Source: Amphibacillus jilinensis Y1 (GTDB lineage: Bacteria > Bacillota > Bacilli > Bacillales > Amphibacillaceae). Taken from it: 64,000 nucleotides of DNA. The DNA is taken from positions 106,774-170,773 of the forward strand of contig NZ_JH976439.1 in NCBI RefSeq assembly GCF_000306965.1, in the 5' to 3' direction. The notes under the pieces were generated by a model. It ran no database searches, was not told where the DNA came from, and worked only from the letters and a program-made list of their open reading frames with translations. A program made the position numbers and the translations under genes. Position 1 is the first letter of the stretch. Each line of letters opens with the position of its first letter. Below are positions 56,795 to 64,000 of the stretch, in pieces.

Positions 56795-58129
56795 TCAAAT
56801 TTTCTTATTACAGGAATGCTCTTTAAATGCTTCTTGAATACGTCCTGTCATTTCAGTATTTCGTTTGTGATTCAGCATGACTTCATCCAAGTTGATCATA
56901 ATATCTTCATATTTCATCATATCGGCAAAATTGTTCGTCCGAATAGCTGTCATCATTGGTTGAATCGTTTGCATATCTTCCCTAGCAGTCTTTTTTAACA
57001 CTTTTGGTGTAATGATTTCAGCCTGGTTGTCCTCATCAAATAATACTCGTTCTTGCGCTAGAATAAATAGGTTCACGGCAACAGCAGTAATCCCTTGGCA
57101 TTCATAATAAAATGCCTTCTTTGTCTCCTCTGTAAGCTCAGAATGAGTTTTTAAACACTGTAATTCCCAAAGTGTCTCTAGGAAAAACTCCCACTCTTCA
57201 TTATTTTCGTCCATACGATCCCAAATAATAGCTCCATCACTTGCTGCCCGTCTTGCCTGTCTGAAGTTTCCTTTGAATAGTTTTTGTGCTTTAGAAGTGC
57301 CGATTAAAACCGTAGGAATGCCAACTGTATTAGACAGTGTCACAAAAAAATTCAACATTTCTTCCTGTTCATTTTTGGAATGTAGTAAGTGCTGGATTTC
57401 ATCAATTACTAGAACACCGATGCCGTACATACTTGCTAACGATGTCATGTGCAATAACATTGTCGATGTCACACGGTTCAAATAACCGTACTTTTCTAAA
57501 TATCGAGTGCCTAGTAAATCATCAATTGCTTTGAAAAAGCTTTTGCAAAGTGTAGATAAACTTCCGTCATACGGGCAGTCAATTTTAAGCCAAACAATTT
57601 GAGTTCGATTAAACGGTTGTCCTTTGTATTCTTCATGCTTGATCACTTGTGGATACATAAGCAAAAGACGTTCAATTGCTGTGGTTTTACCAATTCCAGA
57701 AATACCGATAATGGATAAACTATCGGCAGTTGAACGAATATAATTTAGTCGTTCATCTATATATTTGTGAGCTGTTTCCTCTTCTTCACGCAATTCATGC
57801 AGCACCCGAACACGCTCTAGAAATGTTCTATCTAATGGATTTCGCGCCAAGTAACCTCTCCGAATCAATGTAGACAATCGACGTTCTACCTCGAAATGAA
57901 TCGGTAACGGCTGGATAAAATTCCTTACACGTTTTAAGACGTGATATCGAATATTTGTTTGACTTAACTTATCTTGCTCACTAATTCGTGGAGTCACCAT
58001 AAATCGTTCTAGCACATCATCCTCATTAAATATAGGTGGAAGAGCTTCGATGAAAGGATTATTGGTATATTCATTTAAAAGTTGCTCCTTATAGACAGCG
58101 TTCTCAAAATCGCCTTTTAAGACAATCAT
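56795..58129 (-). CDS. tnsC: TnsC AAA+ regulator, truncated by IS110
   Basis: A AAA+ ATPase with Walker A GISGIGKTT (about residues 142-150) and Walker B VLVIDEIQHLL (about 240). TnsC links target selectors TnsD/TnsE to the TnsAB transposase. The open frame stops after 444 residues in IS sequence (EAFKEHSCNKKI); the normal C-terminus, which contacts TnsA, seems to lie beyond the IS at 54654-55037. I start at ATG 58129, directly after the tnsB stop (TGA-C-ATG). Transposition of this copy is probably impaired. Confidence 0.88.
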   Translation of the reverse strand: MIVLKGDFENAVYKEQLLNEYTNNPFIEALPPIFNEDDVLERFMVTPRISEQDKLSQTNIRYHVLKRVRNFIQPLPIHFEVERRLSTLIRRGYLARNPLDRTFLERVRVLHELREEEETAHKYIDERLNYIRSTADSLSIIGISGIGKTTAIERLLLMYPQVIKHEEYKGQPFNRTQIVWLKIDCPYDGSLSTLCKSFFKAIDDLLGTRYLEKYGYLNRVTSTMLLHMTSLASMYGIGVLVIDEIQHLLHSKNEQEEMLNFFVTLSNTVGIPTVLIGTSKAQKLFKGNFRQARRAASDGAIIWDRMDENNEEWEFFLETLWELQCLKTHSELTEETKKAFYYECQGITAVAVNLFILAQERVLFDEDNQAEIITPKVLKKTAREDMQTIQPMMTAIRTNNFADMMKYEDIMINLDEVMLNHKRNTEMTGRIQEAFKEHSCNKKI

Positions 58130-58130
58130 G

Positions 58131-60287
58131 TCATTTGTCTTTCCCAAATTCCTCATCTCGCTTCTTCTTTAGTTTCTCCATTAGACGTGAGCCTGATTTC
58201 TTAGGTAGTGTTTCATCAATCTTCTCTTTTGTAACAAAGTCGATTACATCAACTGCTTCACTAACCTTATTAGGTGATAAATCAAACTTTTCAGCTTCAC
58301 GATTTAACTGTTTTTCAACATCCTTATTTTCACGAATAGCTGCTATTTTAGCTTTCTTACTAGTTGGCTGATTGAAAGATTCCTTTTTGTTCTTCACGGC
58401 TTTTTTTATAATCTCTTCCAATACTGCATCAGTATTTACCGTAAACTGAATTTGATTTGTTCGTTCCATTTCTTCTAGTTCATTCCGAAGTTGTTGCTGA
58501 AAGACAACTTCTTCCAAGAAGTCACCTTTATATTGCTGACTAGGCTCTAATAAAATACACGTCTCAAAATCTATTCCGTTATCGTGGGAAATATAGATTT
58601 TTTCAATATGTCGTGGATCATAAACGATTTCTAGACTTCTATTTTTCAACTTTAAATACCATTGCTCTTCAATCGCTTGACGAGAACCATAAAGAAGATT
58701 TTTAAACTTAATTCCAGCTCTTGAAATTGTCGCTTTCCCACGTGGAAGCACGTTCAGACGAAGAATATTTCGATCAACTGTTCTTAACCTTCCTTTGCGA
58801 TTTTGAATACCCCAATTCCATAAATTAATCGGCGTTGGCACTAGTCCATCAGCTACCATTTCTTTTTCAACAGGATATTTATCAATGACCTTTTGGTTAT
58901 GATGAAGCGCCATTGTAATAATTAGAGATGTAAATTCCTTTAAATTCAGCGTAGCATTTAAGCGATAATCTTGATCGCCCCGTTCTCGATATTCCTTTTG
59001 AATTGCCCCAGGAGCTTTTTGCTTTACCTTCCCATTAAACGTACGGAATTTCCTTTCAACAATCCCTTTCAAATCACCCCTATAAGCCGTAGTATTCTCG
59101 ATTTTAATGTTAAGATTGTTAATTAAATTCTCTACCGAATAGCCTTCAAACTCACCTCGGTCAGCAATAATAATTTCGGGTAAATGATGTGTTGGCCAAT
59201 GCTCAGGAGGAATATCAATTCCATATTGCTTACAAAATTCTACTTTATCTGCGACCATATTATCTAAAGCCATCATTGCACCGAGCCACGACGGGCCTTC
59301 TAGTCCAACATAAAGGCCTGTAATAATACGTGAATATACATCAAGTACTGCATAAATAACTGGTCGCCCAATTACTTTATTTACGTCAAGAGAACTAACC
59401 AAGTAGATGTCTGCAATGGTAGCGTCAATTTGAAATCTAGTACCAGGACCATTTGTTTCTGATTTAGAGTCACTTAAAATCGGACGATGCTTCAACTCAT
59501 ATTCTTTCGTGCTTTTACGGAAATGGATATCTTTTTTCGGGTCTTCAAGCTTTTTAAACCAGTAGTAAAACTGATTGTAAGAAGGAATACGGCTAACATC
59601 CCATATGTGATATTTCATTTCTCCATTTTCTTTATATCGATCAGAATAGAAATCACGCAGGATAAAATGATAAACATCTTTCAACGAATAATTGTTTGAA
59701 GCACGATAGTATTTATTAATTGCAAGCTCAAATTGCACTTTCACTTCATCAGTAATATTAATACCAACCTGATATTCATTGGCTATATTCACTTTTCTAG
59801 GACGACCTACTTTTTCTTTTGTTAAATCTTTTGCTTTTCCTTTGCCTCCTGAATTTGAGTAATCGGGTAATAAAGCATTCTTGGTCATACCTCGCTGCCA
59901 ATAACGACTTAATAACTTTTTTATCTTAAACGGACTTAGATTAGTCTTTTCTGCAATCTCTCGTATTTTCTTTTCTCTGCCTTGCTTTTGAAGCAGCATC
60001 TCCATATGTTGCAAACAATGTTGTTGAATGATTTCCCAGTCTTCTTCACGTTTACGGATTTGTACTTCTGTTAAATCAATATCTGAAACAACTTTTGCAT
60101 ATGGATCACTAACAACGATTAGTTCACTTTGCTGAATTTCCGTTGCTAGGTTTGAATATATTTCTTTCTTAGGCATCGAACTTGTCGCATCAATATTTAC
60201 AATAAAAACATGAGGTTCTTCCATTTCGATAATACGTATTCGCTTAGAATCGGCAGTATATTGAAGCACTTGATTAATATAAATCAT
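58131..60287 (-). CDS. tnsB: TnsB DDE transposase
   Basis: A 718-residue transposase that binds the element ends and makes the 3' cuts and strand joins. The catalytic triad is D288 (FQIDATIAD), D376 (IIADRGEF) and E411 (GIVERKF). The 88- and 35-residue spacings equal those of E. coli TnsB (D273, D361, E396). N-terminal helix-turn-helix domains (REIAEKTNLSPFKIKKLL) recognise the repeated end sites. Its start overlaps the tnsA stop by 4 bases. It appears intact. Confidence 0.95.
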   Translation of the reverse strand: MIYINQVLQYTADSKRIRIIEMEEPHVFIVNIDATSSMPKKEIYSNLATEIQQSELIVVSDPYAKVVSDIDLTEVQIRKREEDWEIIQQHCLQHMEMLLQKQGREKKIREIAEKTNLSPFKIKKLLSRYWQRGMTKNALLPDYSNSGGKGKAKDLTKEKVGRPRKVNIANEYQVGINITDEVKVQFELAINKYYRASNNYSLKDVYHFILRDFYSDRYKENGEMKYHIWDVSRIPSYNQFYYWFKKLEDPKKDIHFRKSTKEYELKHRPILSDSKSETNGPGTRFQIDATIADIYLVSSLDVNKVIGRPVIYAVLDVYSRIITGLYVGLEGPSWLGAMMALDNMVADKVEFCKQYGIDIPPEHWPTHHLPEIIIADRGEFEGYSVENLINNLNIKIENTTAYRGDLKGIVERKFRTFNGKVKQKAPGAIQKEYRERGDQDYRLNATLNLKEFTSLIITMALHHNQKVIDKYPVEKEMVADGLVPTPINLWNWGIQNRKGRLRTVDRNILRLNVLPRGKATISRAGIKFKNLLYGSRQAIEEQWYLKLKNRSLEIVYDPRHIEKIYISHDNGIDFETCILLEPSQQYKGDFLEEVVFQQQLRNELEEMERTNQIQFTVNTDAVLEEIIKKAVKNKKESFNQPTSKKAKIAAIRENKDVEKQLNREAEKFDLSPNKVSEAVDVIDFVTKEKIDETLPKKSGSRLMEKLKKKRDEEFGKDK

Positions 60288-61123
60288 CCGTATTTCACCT
60301 TTTTCAGTTTGCTTTCATCAATGGATTTGATATCAATTTGTTGCTCTAAATTTAACGGTTTAAGCATGTCAATAACGATGATTTTTTGAGCAAGCAAATG
60401 ATAAAAGAGTGTTACACCACTCCCAAAAGGTAAATGGGTATCGGTATCAAATTCATTCGTAATTGTATGGATATTTTGTTTGTTATTTAGTAGCCTTTGC
60501 ATTAAAGATAAGGATAAATCTTCAATATGCGGTGAACTCATTTCCTGGAATATATCATAATCTCGAATGTCATAATAATCATGAATGTAGCCAATGTTTC
60601 GTGCCATTGTTTTAGATATCTCTTCCTCTGTAACAATGGTCCAATCTATATCCTTCCGTTGCCAATACTCTCTTTCAATCTCAAATTTTTCAAGTACACG
60701 TTCCTTCAGTAATTCATCCTTCATTTTGATTGTACGAGCTACTTCAAACACACTTTGTCCCAGATCAACTATTAATAAAAAATCCGTTGACATCACAATC
60801 GGATCACCAGTTTTAGGTTCAGTAGGATGTTTTATACCTAACTCATCTGCAATGACTATTGTTTCTTCCAACGGCAATAAAGGAAATTGTTCTCGAATGT
60901 CAATAACACCATCTGAATATTCAGTTAAATAAAAGTAGTTTCGTTCCAAATCTGACAAAAATTCATGTTGCCTATTTGTTTTTATTCCTTTTAACCGAGT
61001 AGAACGGCCCAATGATGATACATCTTGAATATTTAGCCATGGTTTATAATCTGTACCAATACCAGAGCCTCTACCTTCTTTAATCCATTTCTCAATTTTA
61101 GATGTTCTTTTTCTTTTCGACAT
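60284..61123 (-). CDS. tnsA: TnsA endonuclease
   Basis: A 279-residue restriction-enzyme-like nuclease that makes the 5' cuts at the transposon ends. Catalytic residues E60 (DLERNY), D114 (STDFLL) and K133 (TIKMK) match E63, D114 and K132 of E. coli TnsA (273 residues). It is the first gene of the tns operon, reading away from the right end. Its AAAGGGG ribosome binding site is inside a hairpin (61131-61158) that is conserved in two other right ends, which suggests translational control. Confidence 0.95.
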   Translation of the reverse strand: MSKRKRTSKIEKWIKEGRGSGIGTDYKPWLNIQDVSSLGRSTRLKGIKTNRQHEFLSDLERNYFYLTEYSDGVIDIREQFPLLPLEETIVIADELGIKHPTEPKTGDPIVMSTDFLLIVDLGQSVFEVARTIKMKDELLKERVLEKFEIEREYWQRKDIDWTIVTEEEISKTMARNIGYIHDYYDIRDYDIFQEMSSPHIEDLSLSLMQRLLNNKQNIHTITNEFDTDTHLPFGSGVTLFYHLLAQKIIVIDMLKPLNLEQQIDIKSIDESKLKKVKYG

Positions 61124-61130
61124 AAAAACA

Positions 61131-61249
61131 CCCCTTTAGATAATCATATCTAAAGGGGTAAAACAGTGCAACTTTTTTATAAACGATTCGACTTTTTTCA
61201 AAACGGTTTAACTTTTTTATAAACGGTGCAACTTTATTTCAAACCTACA
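61131..61249. mobile_element. Right end of the glmS-proximal Tn7-like element
   Basis: The perfect hairpin CCCCTTTAGATA ATCA TATCTAAAGGGG (61131-61158) overlaps the tnsA ribosome binding site. Four closely packed TnsB-site-like repeats follow (ACAGTGCAACTTTTTT, ACGATTCGACTTTTTT, ACGGTTTAACTTTTTT, ACGGTGCAACTTTATT), and the end is CCTACA at 61249. The next five bases, AATAC, would be the target duplication; the glmS stop is 24 bp away. Confidence 0.88.
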
Positions 61250-61273
61250 AATACATATTTGAAACTTAATGGC

Positions 61274-63076
61274 CTACTCCACTGTAACACTTTTCGCCAA
61301 GTTACGTGGCTTATCAACATCACAGTCACGATGTAAGGCTGCGTAATAGGCAAGTAACTGCATCGGTACAACACTTACTAAAGGCGTCAGTAATCGGTGA
61401 ACATGTGGTAACACAATGTTATCACTGTCTTGTTCTAAACCTTTCATGCTGACAAGGCATGTTTTGGCACCGCGAGCTGCAACTTCTTGAACATTGCCTC
61501 GAATCGAATAATTAACGTTCTCTTGTGTTGAGATAGCGATGACTGGTGTACCTTCTTCAATAAGGGCGATGGTACCGTGTTTTAATTCACCGCCAGCAAA
61601 ACCTTCTGCTTGAATATAAGAAATTTCTTTTAATTTAAGAGCGGCTTCTTGGACAACGAAATAATCAACGCTTCGGCCAATAAAGAAGGCGTTTCTTGTG
61701 CCCGTAAAGTATTCTTTTGCTAAAGCAGCAAATTGCTCTTTTTGATCTGTTAAGGATTCCATTACACTTGCGACAATACCAAGCTCTTGTAAAGGATCAA
61801 AGTCTAATTTAATCCCTTTAGCAGTTGCTGTATCAACTGCTAAAATAGTTAGCACAGCAATTTGTGCGGTATAAGCTTTAGTCGATGCAACGGCAATTTC
61901 TGGCCCTGCATACAAGTGTAAAGTATAATCCGCTTCACGTGAAAGGGTTGAGCCTGGAACATTCGTTACGGTTATCGATGGATGACCTAATGATTTAATT
62001 TTCACTAAAACAGCACGGCTATCAGCAGTTTCTCCACTTTGTGAAATAAAGATAAACAATGGTTTTTTAGACAGTAACGGCATATTGTAAGAAAACTCAC
62101 TTGCAATATGCACCTCTACTGGTATATCTGCAAGGTTTTCAATAATTTGCTTACCGACTAAGCCCGCATTGTAGCTCGTTCCAGCCGCAATGATATAAAT
62201 ACGGTCTGCATCCAGCATCGCTGCCCGTATATCACCATCTACTTTAATGTTATCTTGCTCATCTTGATATTCTTGAATGATTTTGCGAATAACAAACGGC
62301 TGTTCATCAATTTCTTTTAACATGAAATGAGCGTAAGTGCCTTTTTCAGTATCTGCTGCGTCAATCTCAGCTTTATATGGCGCACGAACCACTGGCGTAC
62401 CATCAAATTTCTGAATTTGCACTTCTCGTCGTTTAACCAAAACAACTTCTTTATCTTCAATTTCGAGATAAGTGTCGGTTTCTTTCAATGTCGCCATTGC
62501 GTCACTTGCAACAAGATTAAAGCCATCACCAAGCCCCACTAATAACGGACTTTTGCTTTTAGCAACATAGAACACATCTTGATCTTCAGCATCTATTAAA
62601 GCAATTGCATATGATCCTTTTAACAAACTCATCGTTTTTCGGAATGCAACCAATACGTCATTTGTTTGTTGGTAAAACACTTCAATTAATTGTACAACAA
62701 TTTCAGTATCTGTTTCACTGACAAGTGGAACCCCTGCTAAATATTGATCACGTAATTCGTAATAATTCTCAATCACACCATTGTGGACCAACGTAAAACG
62801 CCCTGAATTGCTTTGGTGCGGGTGAGCATTTTCTTCACTCGGTTCACCATGCGTTGCCCATCGTGTATGACCAATACCCATAGTGGTTTCAATGGTACTG
62901 TCTACTTTATCACGCAATGTCGCAATCCGACCTTTTACTTTAAACAGATGCAGACCTTTTTCGTTTAAAGTTGCAATTCCTGCTGAATCATATCCACGAT
63001 ATTCTAACTTCTCTAAGCCGTTTAACAAAACATCCTTCGTATCATTAGCTCCAATATAACCTACAATTCCACACAT
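61274..63076 (-). CDS. glmS: Glucosamine-6-phosphate synthase
   Basis: GlmS makes glucosamine-6-phosphate from fructose-6-phosphate and glutamine, the first step of amino-sugar and cell-wall synthesis. The 600-residue protein starts MCGIVGYIG (Cys2 is the glutaminase nucleophile after methionine removal), followed by the glutaminase domain and two SIS domains (SQSGETADS) and ends AKSVTVE. ATG 63076 follows AGGAGG; the longer open frame is ribozyme leader. Its 3' end is the attachment site for the Tn7-like element, which begins 24 bp away, so its native terminator is displaced. Confidence 0.97.
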   Translation of the reverse strand: MCGIVGYIGANDTKDVLLNGLEKLEYRGYDSAGIATLNEKGLHLFKVKGRIATLRDKVDSTIETTMGIGHTRWATHGEPSEENAHPHQSNSGRFTLVHNGVIENYYELRDQYLAGVPLVSETDTEIVVQLIEVFYQQTNDVLVAFRKTMSLLKGSYAIALIDAEDQDVFYVAKSKSPLLVGLGDGFNLVASDAMATLKETDTYLEIEDKEVVLVKRREVQIQKFDGTPVVRAPYKAEIDAADTEKGTYAHFMLKEIDEQPFVIRKIIQEYQDEQDNIKVDGDIRAAMLDADRIYIIAAGTSYNAGLVGKQIIENLADIPVEVHIASEFSYNMPLLSKKPLFIFISQSGETADSRAVLVKIKSLGHPSITVTNVPGSTLSREADYTLHLYAGPEIAVASTKAYTAQIAVLTILAVDTATAKGIKLDFDPLQELGIVASVMESLTDQKEQFAALAKEYFTGTRNAFFIGRSVDYFVVQEAALKLKEISYIQAEGFAGGELKHGTIALIEEGTPVIAISTQENVNYSIRGNVQEVAARGAKTCLVSMKGLEQDSDNIVLPHVHRLLTPLVSVVPMQLLAYYAALHRDCDVDKPRNLAKSVTVE

Positions 63077-63164
63077 AATTCTGTTTCCTCCTAGTTGAGA
63101 CCAGGGCAAACCAGAACGAACCTACTAAGAATAGAGGGGCGTTTGTTTGCCCCCTTTCTCGTTT

Positions 63165-63333
63165 TATTAGTAAACCTCTTACATGTCTTCTTTGTGCAAA
63201 GAGTCGCCTCTTCGTTTTCGAATAACATATAACGGTTGGAGGTTGTGCAACCGGGAGGTATCCGCCGATCAAATTCGATACTCCTCCTCCTCGTCAACTA
63301 TTTCTCAAGCGCACGAGAAATAGTTCAGGCGCT
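63165..63333 (-). promoter_or_regulatory. glmS ribozyme
   Basis: The minus strand reads AAGCGCCTGAACTATTTC, then AGTTGACGAGGAGG, ATCGAATTTGATCGGCGGAT, ACCTCCCGG and GCACAAC, the conserved core of the glmS ribozyme. It binds glucosamine-6-phosphate and cuts itself just 5' of GCGCC (near 63332/63333), destabilising the mRNA. This gives feedback control of glmS. A further hairpin at 63136-63157 lies before the start codon. Confidence 0.95.
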
Positions 63334-63711
63334 TATATACAAATAATCCTTCTGCCCACCTTTCCATTCTAAAATAAAGCCATATCTCCTCGACATGGAC
63401 TTTTTCATTTTAACTGAAATACCACTATCTAGCAATAGTTTTTCAGTACTAAATTTTCTTGCAAATTATTATATGTTGATCGCTTCACATTTGTGTCAAT
63501 ATTTTAAAAAGGAAACACGCATATGAGTTAGCTATAACTGTGGCTGTCCTTACCATAAGTGGACAACCAATGTTATTTTAGGGAATCGAACTGATTGGTT
63601 AAACTCGATTTAACAACGTTTAGTTTGCAGAAAAGCGTATGCGTGATGCATCTGTTGGCTTTTTTTCTTATCTTGAGTCCTTTATAATGTCGCCATTAAA
63701 GTGACTCCGTA
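63334..63711. other. glmS upstream gap
   Basis: This should hold the glmS promoter. On the minus strand TTGACA occurs near 63500 and TATAAT near 63470, but their spacing (20) is long, so I do not call it. No gene is seen. Confidence 0.3.
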
Positions 63712-63963
63712 TTATTCAACCGTTCGATTTAGACCTTCGTTGGGTTGATCAGGTCCTTCAATAACTTCAACAACCTCACCATCTTTATCATATGTAGTTA
63801 CGATTGCGTTTGAGAGATCTTCTGTGTCAGAGTAGTAAAGAAAACTTTTAGCATTGGCTATTTCCCTTATTTCTGCTTCTCGTCTCTCTCCATTATTTAA
63901 TGTAACATCAACAGACTTCACATTCGCATCAATGGATTTGCGAATCACGGTATAACGGCTCAA
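63712..63963 (-). CDS. Hypothetical small protein
   Basis: An 83-residue soluble acidic protein starting MSRYTVIRKSIDANVKSVDV and ending EGPDQPNEGLNRTVE, mostly beta-rich by pattern (VDVTLNNGERREAEIREIA). I do not recognise a family. No strong ribosome binding site is visible, and the window ends 37 bases upstream, so a longer start cannot be excluded. Confidence 0.5.
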   Translation of the reverse strand: MSRYTVIRKSIDANVKSVDVTLNNGERREAEIREIANAKSFLYYSDTEDLSNAIVTTYDKDGEVVEVIEGPDQPNEGLNRTVE

Positions 63964-64000
63964 CTCAACAAATTGAAGTTCCCCACTAGTCTCCTCACTA

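Larger units (their letters stand above)
55038..56815 (-). mobile_element. IS110-family element inserted in tnsC
   Basis: A DEDD-type transposase gene with a short 5' flank (about 120 bases) and a long, GC-rich 3' flank (about 365 bases). No terminal inverted repeats are obvious, as usual for IS110. Boundaries are estimated from where tnsC-like coding resumes on each side. Confidence 0.7.
45517..61249 (-). mobile_element. glmS-proximal Tn7-like transposon (left end unresolved)
   Basis: The right end finishes at 61249, 24 bp from the glmS stop, with tnsA-B-C-D-E reading away from glmS as in Tn7. Cargo includes SIR2-HerA, CGNR/MFS and DinB-like genes. I could not find a clear left end to the right of 45516. 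The nearest left ends are at 44223 and 41076; the pentamer before 41076 (AACAC) differs by one base from that after 61249 (AATAC). The start given here is only the limit of the preceding right end. Confidence 0.7.

Noticed and set aside
63440..63510. glmS promoter (TTGACA and TATAAT)
   Set aside because: The spacing of about 20 bases is too long for a confident call.

Overview
This 64 kb window is AT-rich DNA from a low-GC Gram-positive bacterium, most likely a member of the Bacillaceae. The evidence is the strong AGGAGG ribosome binding sites, a glmS gene with a glmS ribozyme in its leader, Bce/Yxd-type antimicrobial-peptide modules, BlaR1/BlaI, and Bacillus-like YdhG, YxeA and CGNR proteins. 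No rRNA, tRNA or CRISPR array was found.

The organising feature is glmS at the right edge (61274-63076). Immediately downstream of it lies a classical Tn7-like transposon with TnsA, TnsB, TnsC, TnsD and TnsE. Its right end stops at 61249, 24 bp from the glmS stop codon, as expected for TnsD-guided insertion at attTn7. An IS110-family element has split tnsC (55038-56815). The cargo nearest the tns genes is a SIR2-HerA (Nezha-like) anti-phage pair, then a CGNR regulator/MFS pair and a DinB-like protein.

To the left the same locus holds the remains of several earlier Tn7-like insertions, all in the same orientation. I count five left-end-type sequences (starting 33474, 39611, 41076, 43525, 44223) and six right-end-type sequences (ending near 21762, 39455, 41074, 41286, 45516, 61249). 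One unit, 33474-39455, is flanked by a perfect 5-bp duplication (CTTAC), carries no transposase, and moves a PadR/esterase operon plus a yxdLM-yxeA-like exporter. Another small unit carries an AlkC-like DNA repair protein, and a third a divergent FtsW/RodA-like membrane protein. Decayed tnsA/tnsB (21170-21650) and tnsD (23817-24080) remnants mark older copies. The region is also littered with IS3, IS21, ISL3, IS256, IS110 and IscB debris.

The left 21 kb contains chromosome-like or older cargo genes: a GH1 phospho-glucosidase, small YdhG and DUF2200 proteins, an ECF sigma/DUF4179 pair, an ASCH protein, an ABC-F ribosome-protection ATPase behind a leader peptide and two terminators, an alpha/beta hydrolase, MepB, a BlaR1-BlaI-beta-lactamase locus, a CDF metal exporter, and a complete Bce-type two-component/ABC module. 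The theme is accessory defence: against antibiotics (bla, ABC-F, two peptide-antibiotic modules, MFS pumps), alkylation damage (AlkC-like) and phage (SIR2-HerA), gathered at a repeatedly used Tn7 attachment site.

The most notable non-coding signals are: the covarying hairpin over the tnsA ribosome binding site in three right ends; a structured GC-rich region 3' of the IS110 transposase with a diverged second copy at 40808-40905 (candidate bridge/seek RNA); the ABC-F leader; and several near-perfect long palindromes inside or at the edge of broken genes.
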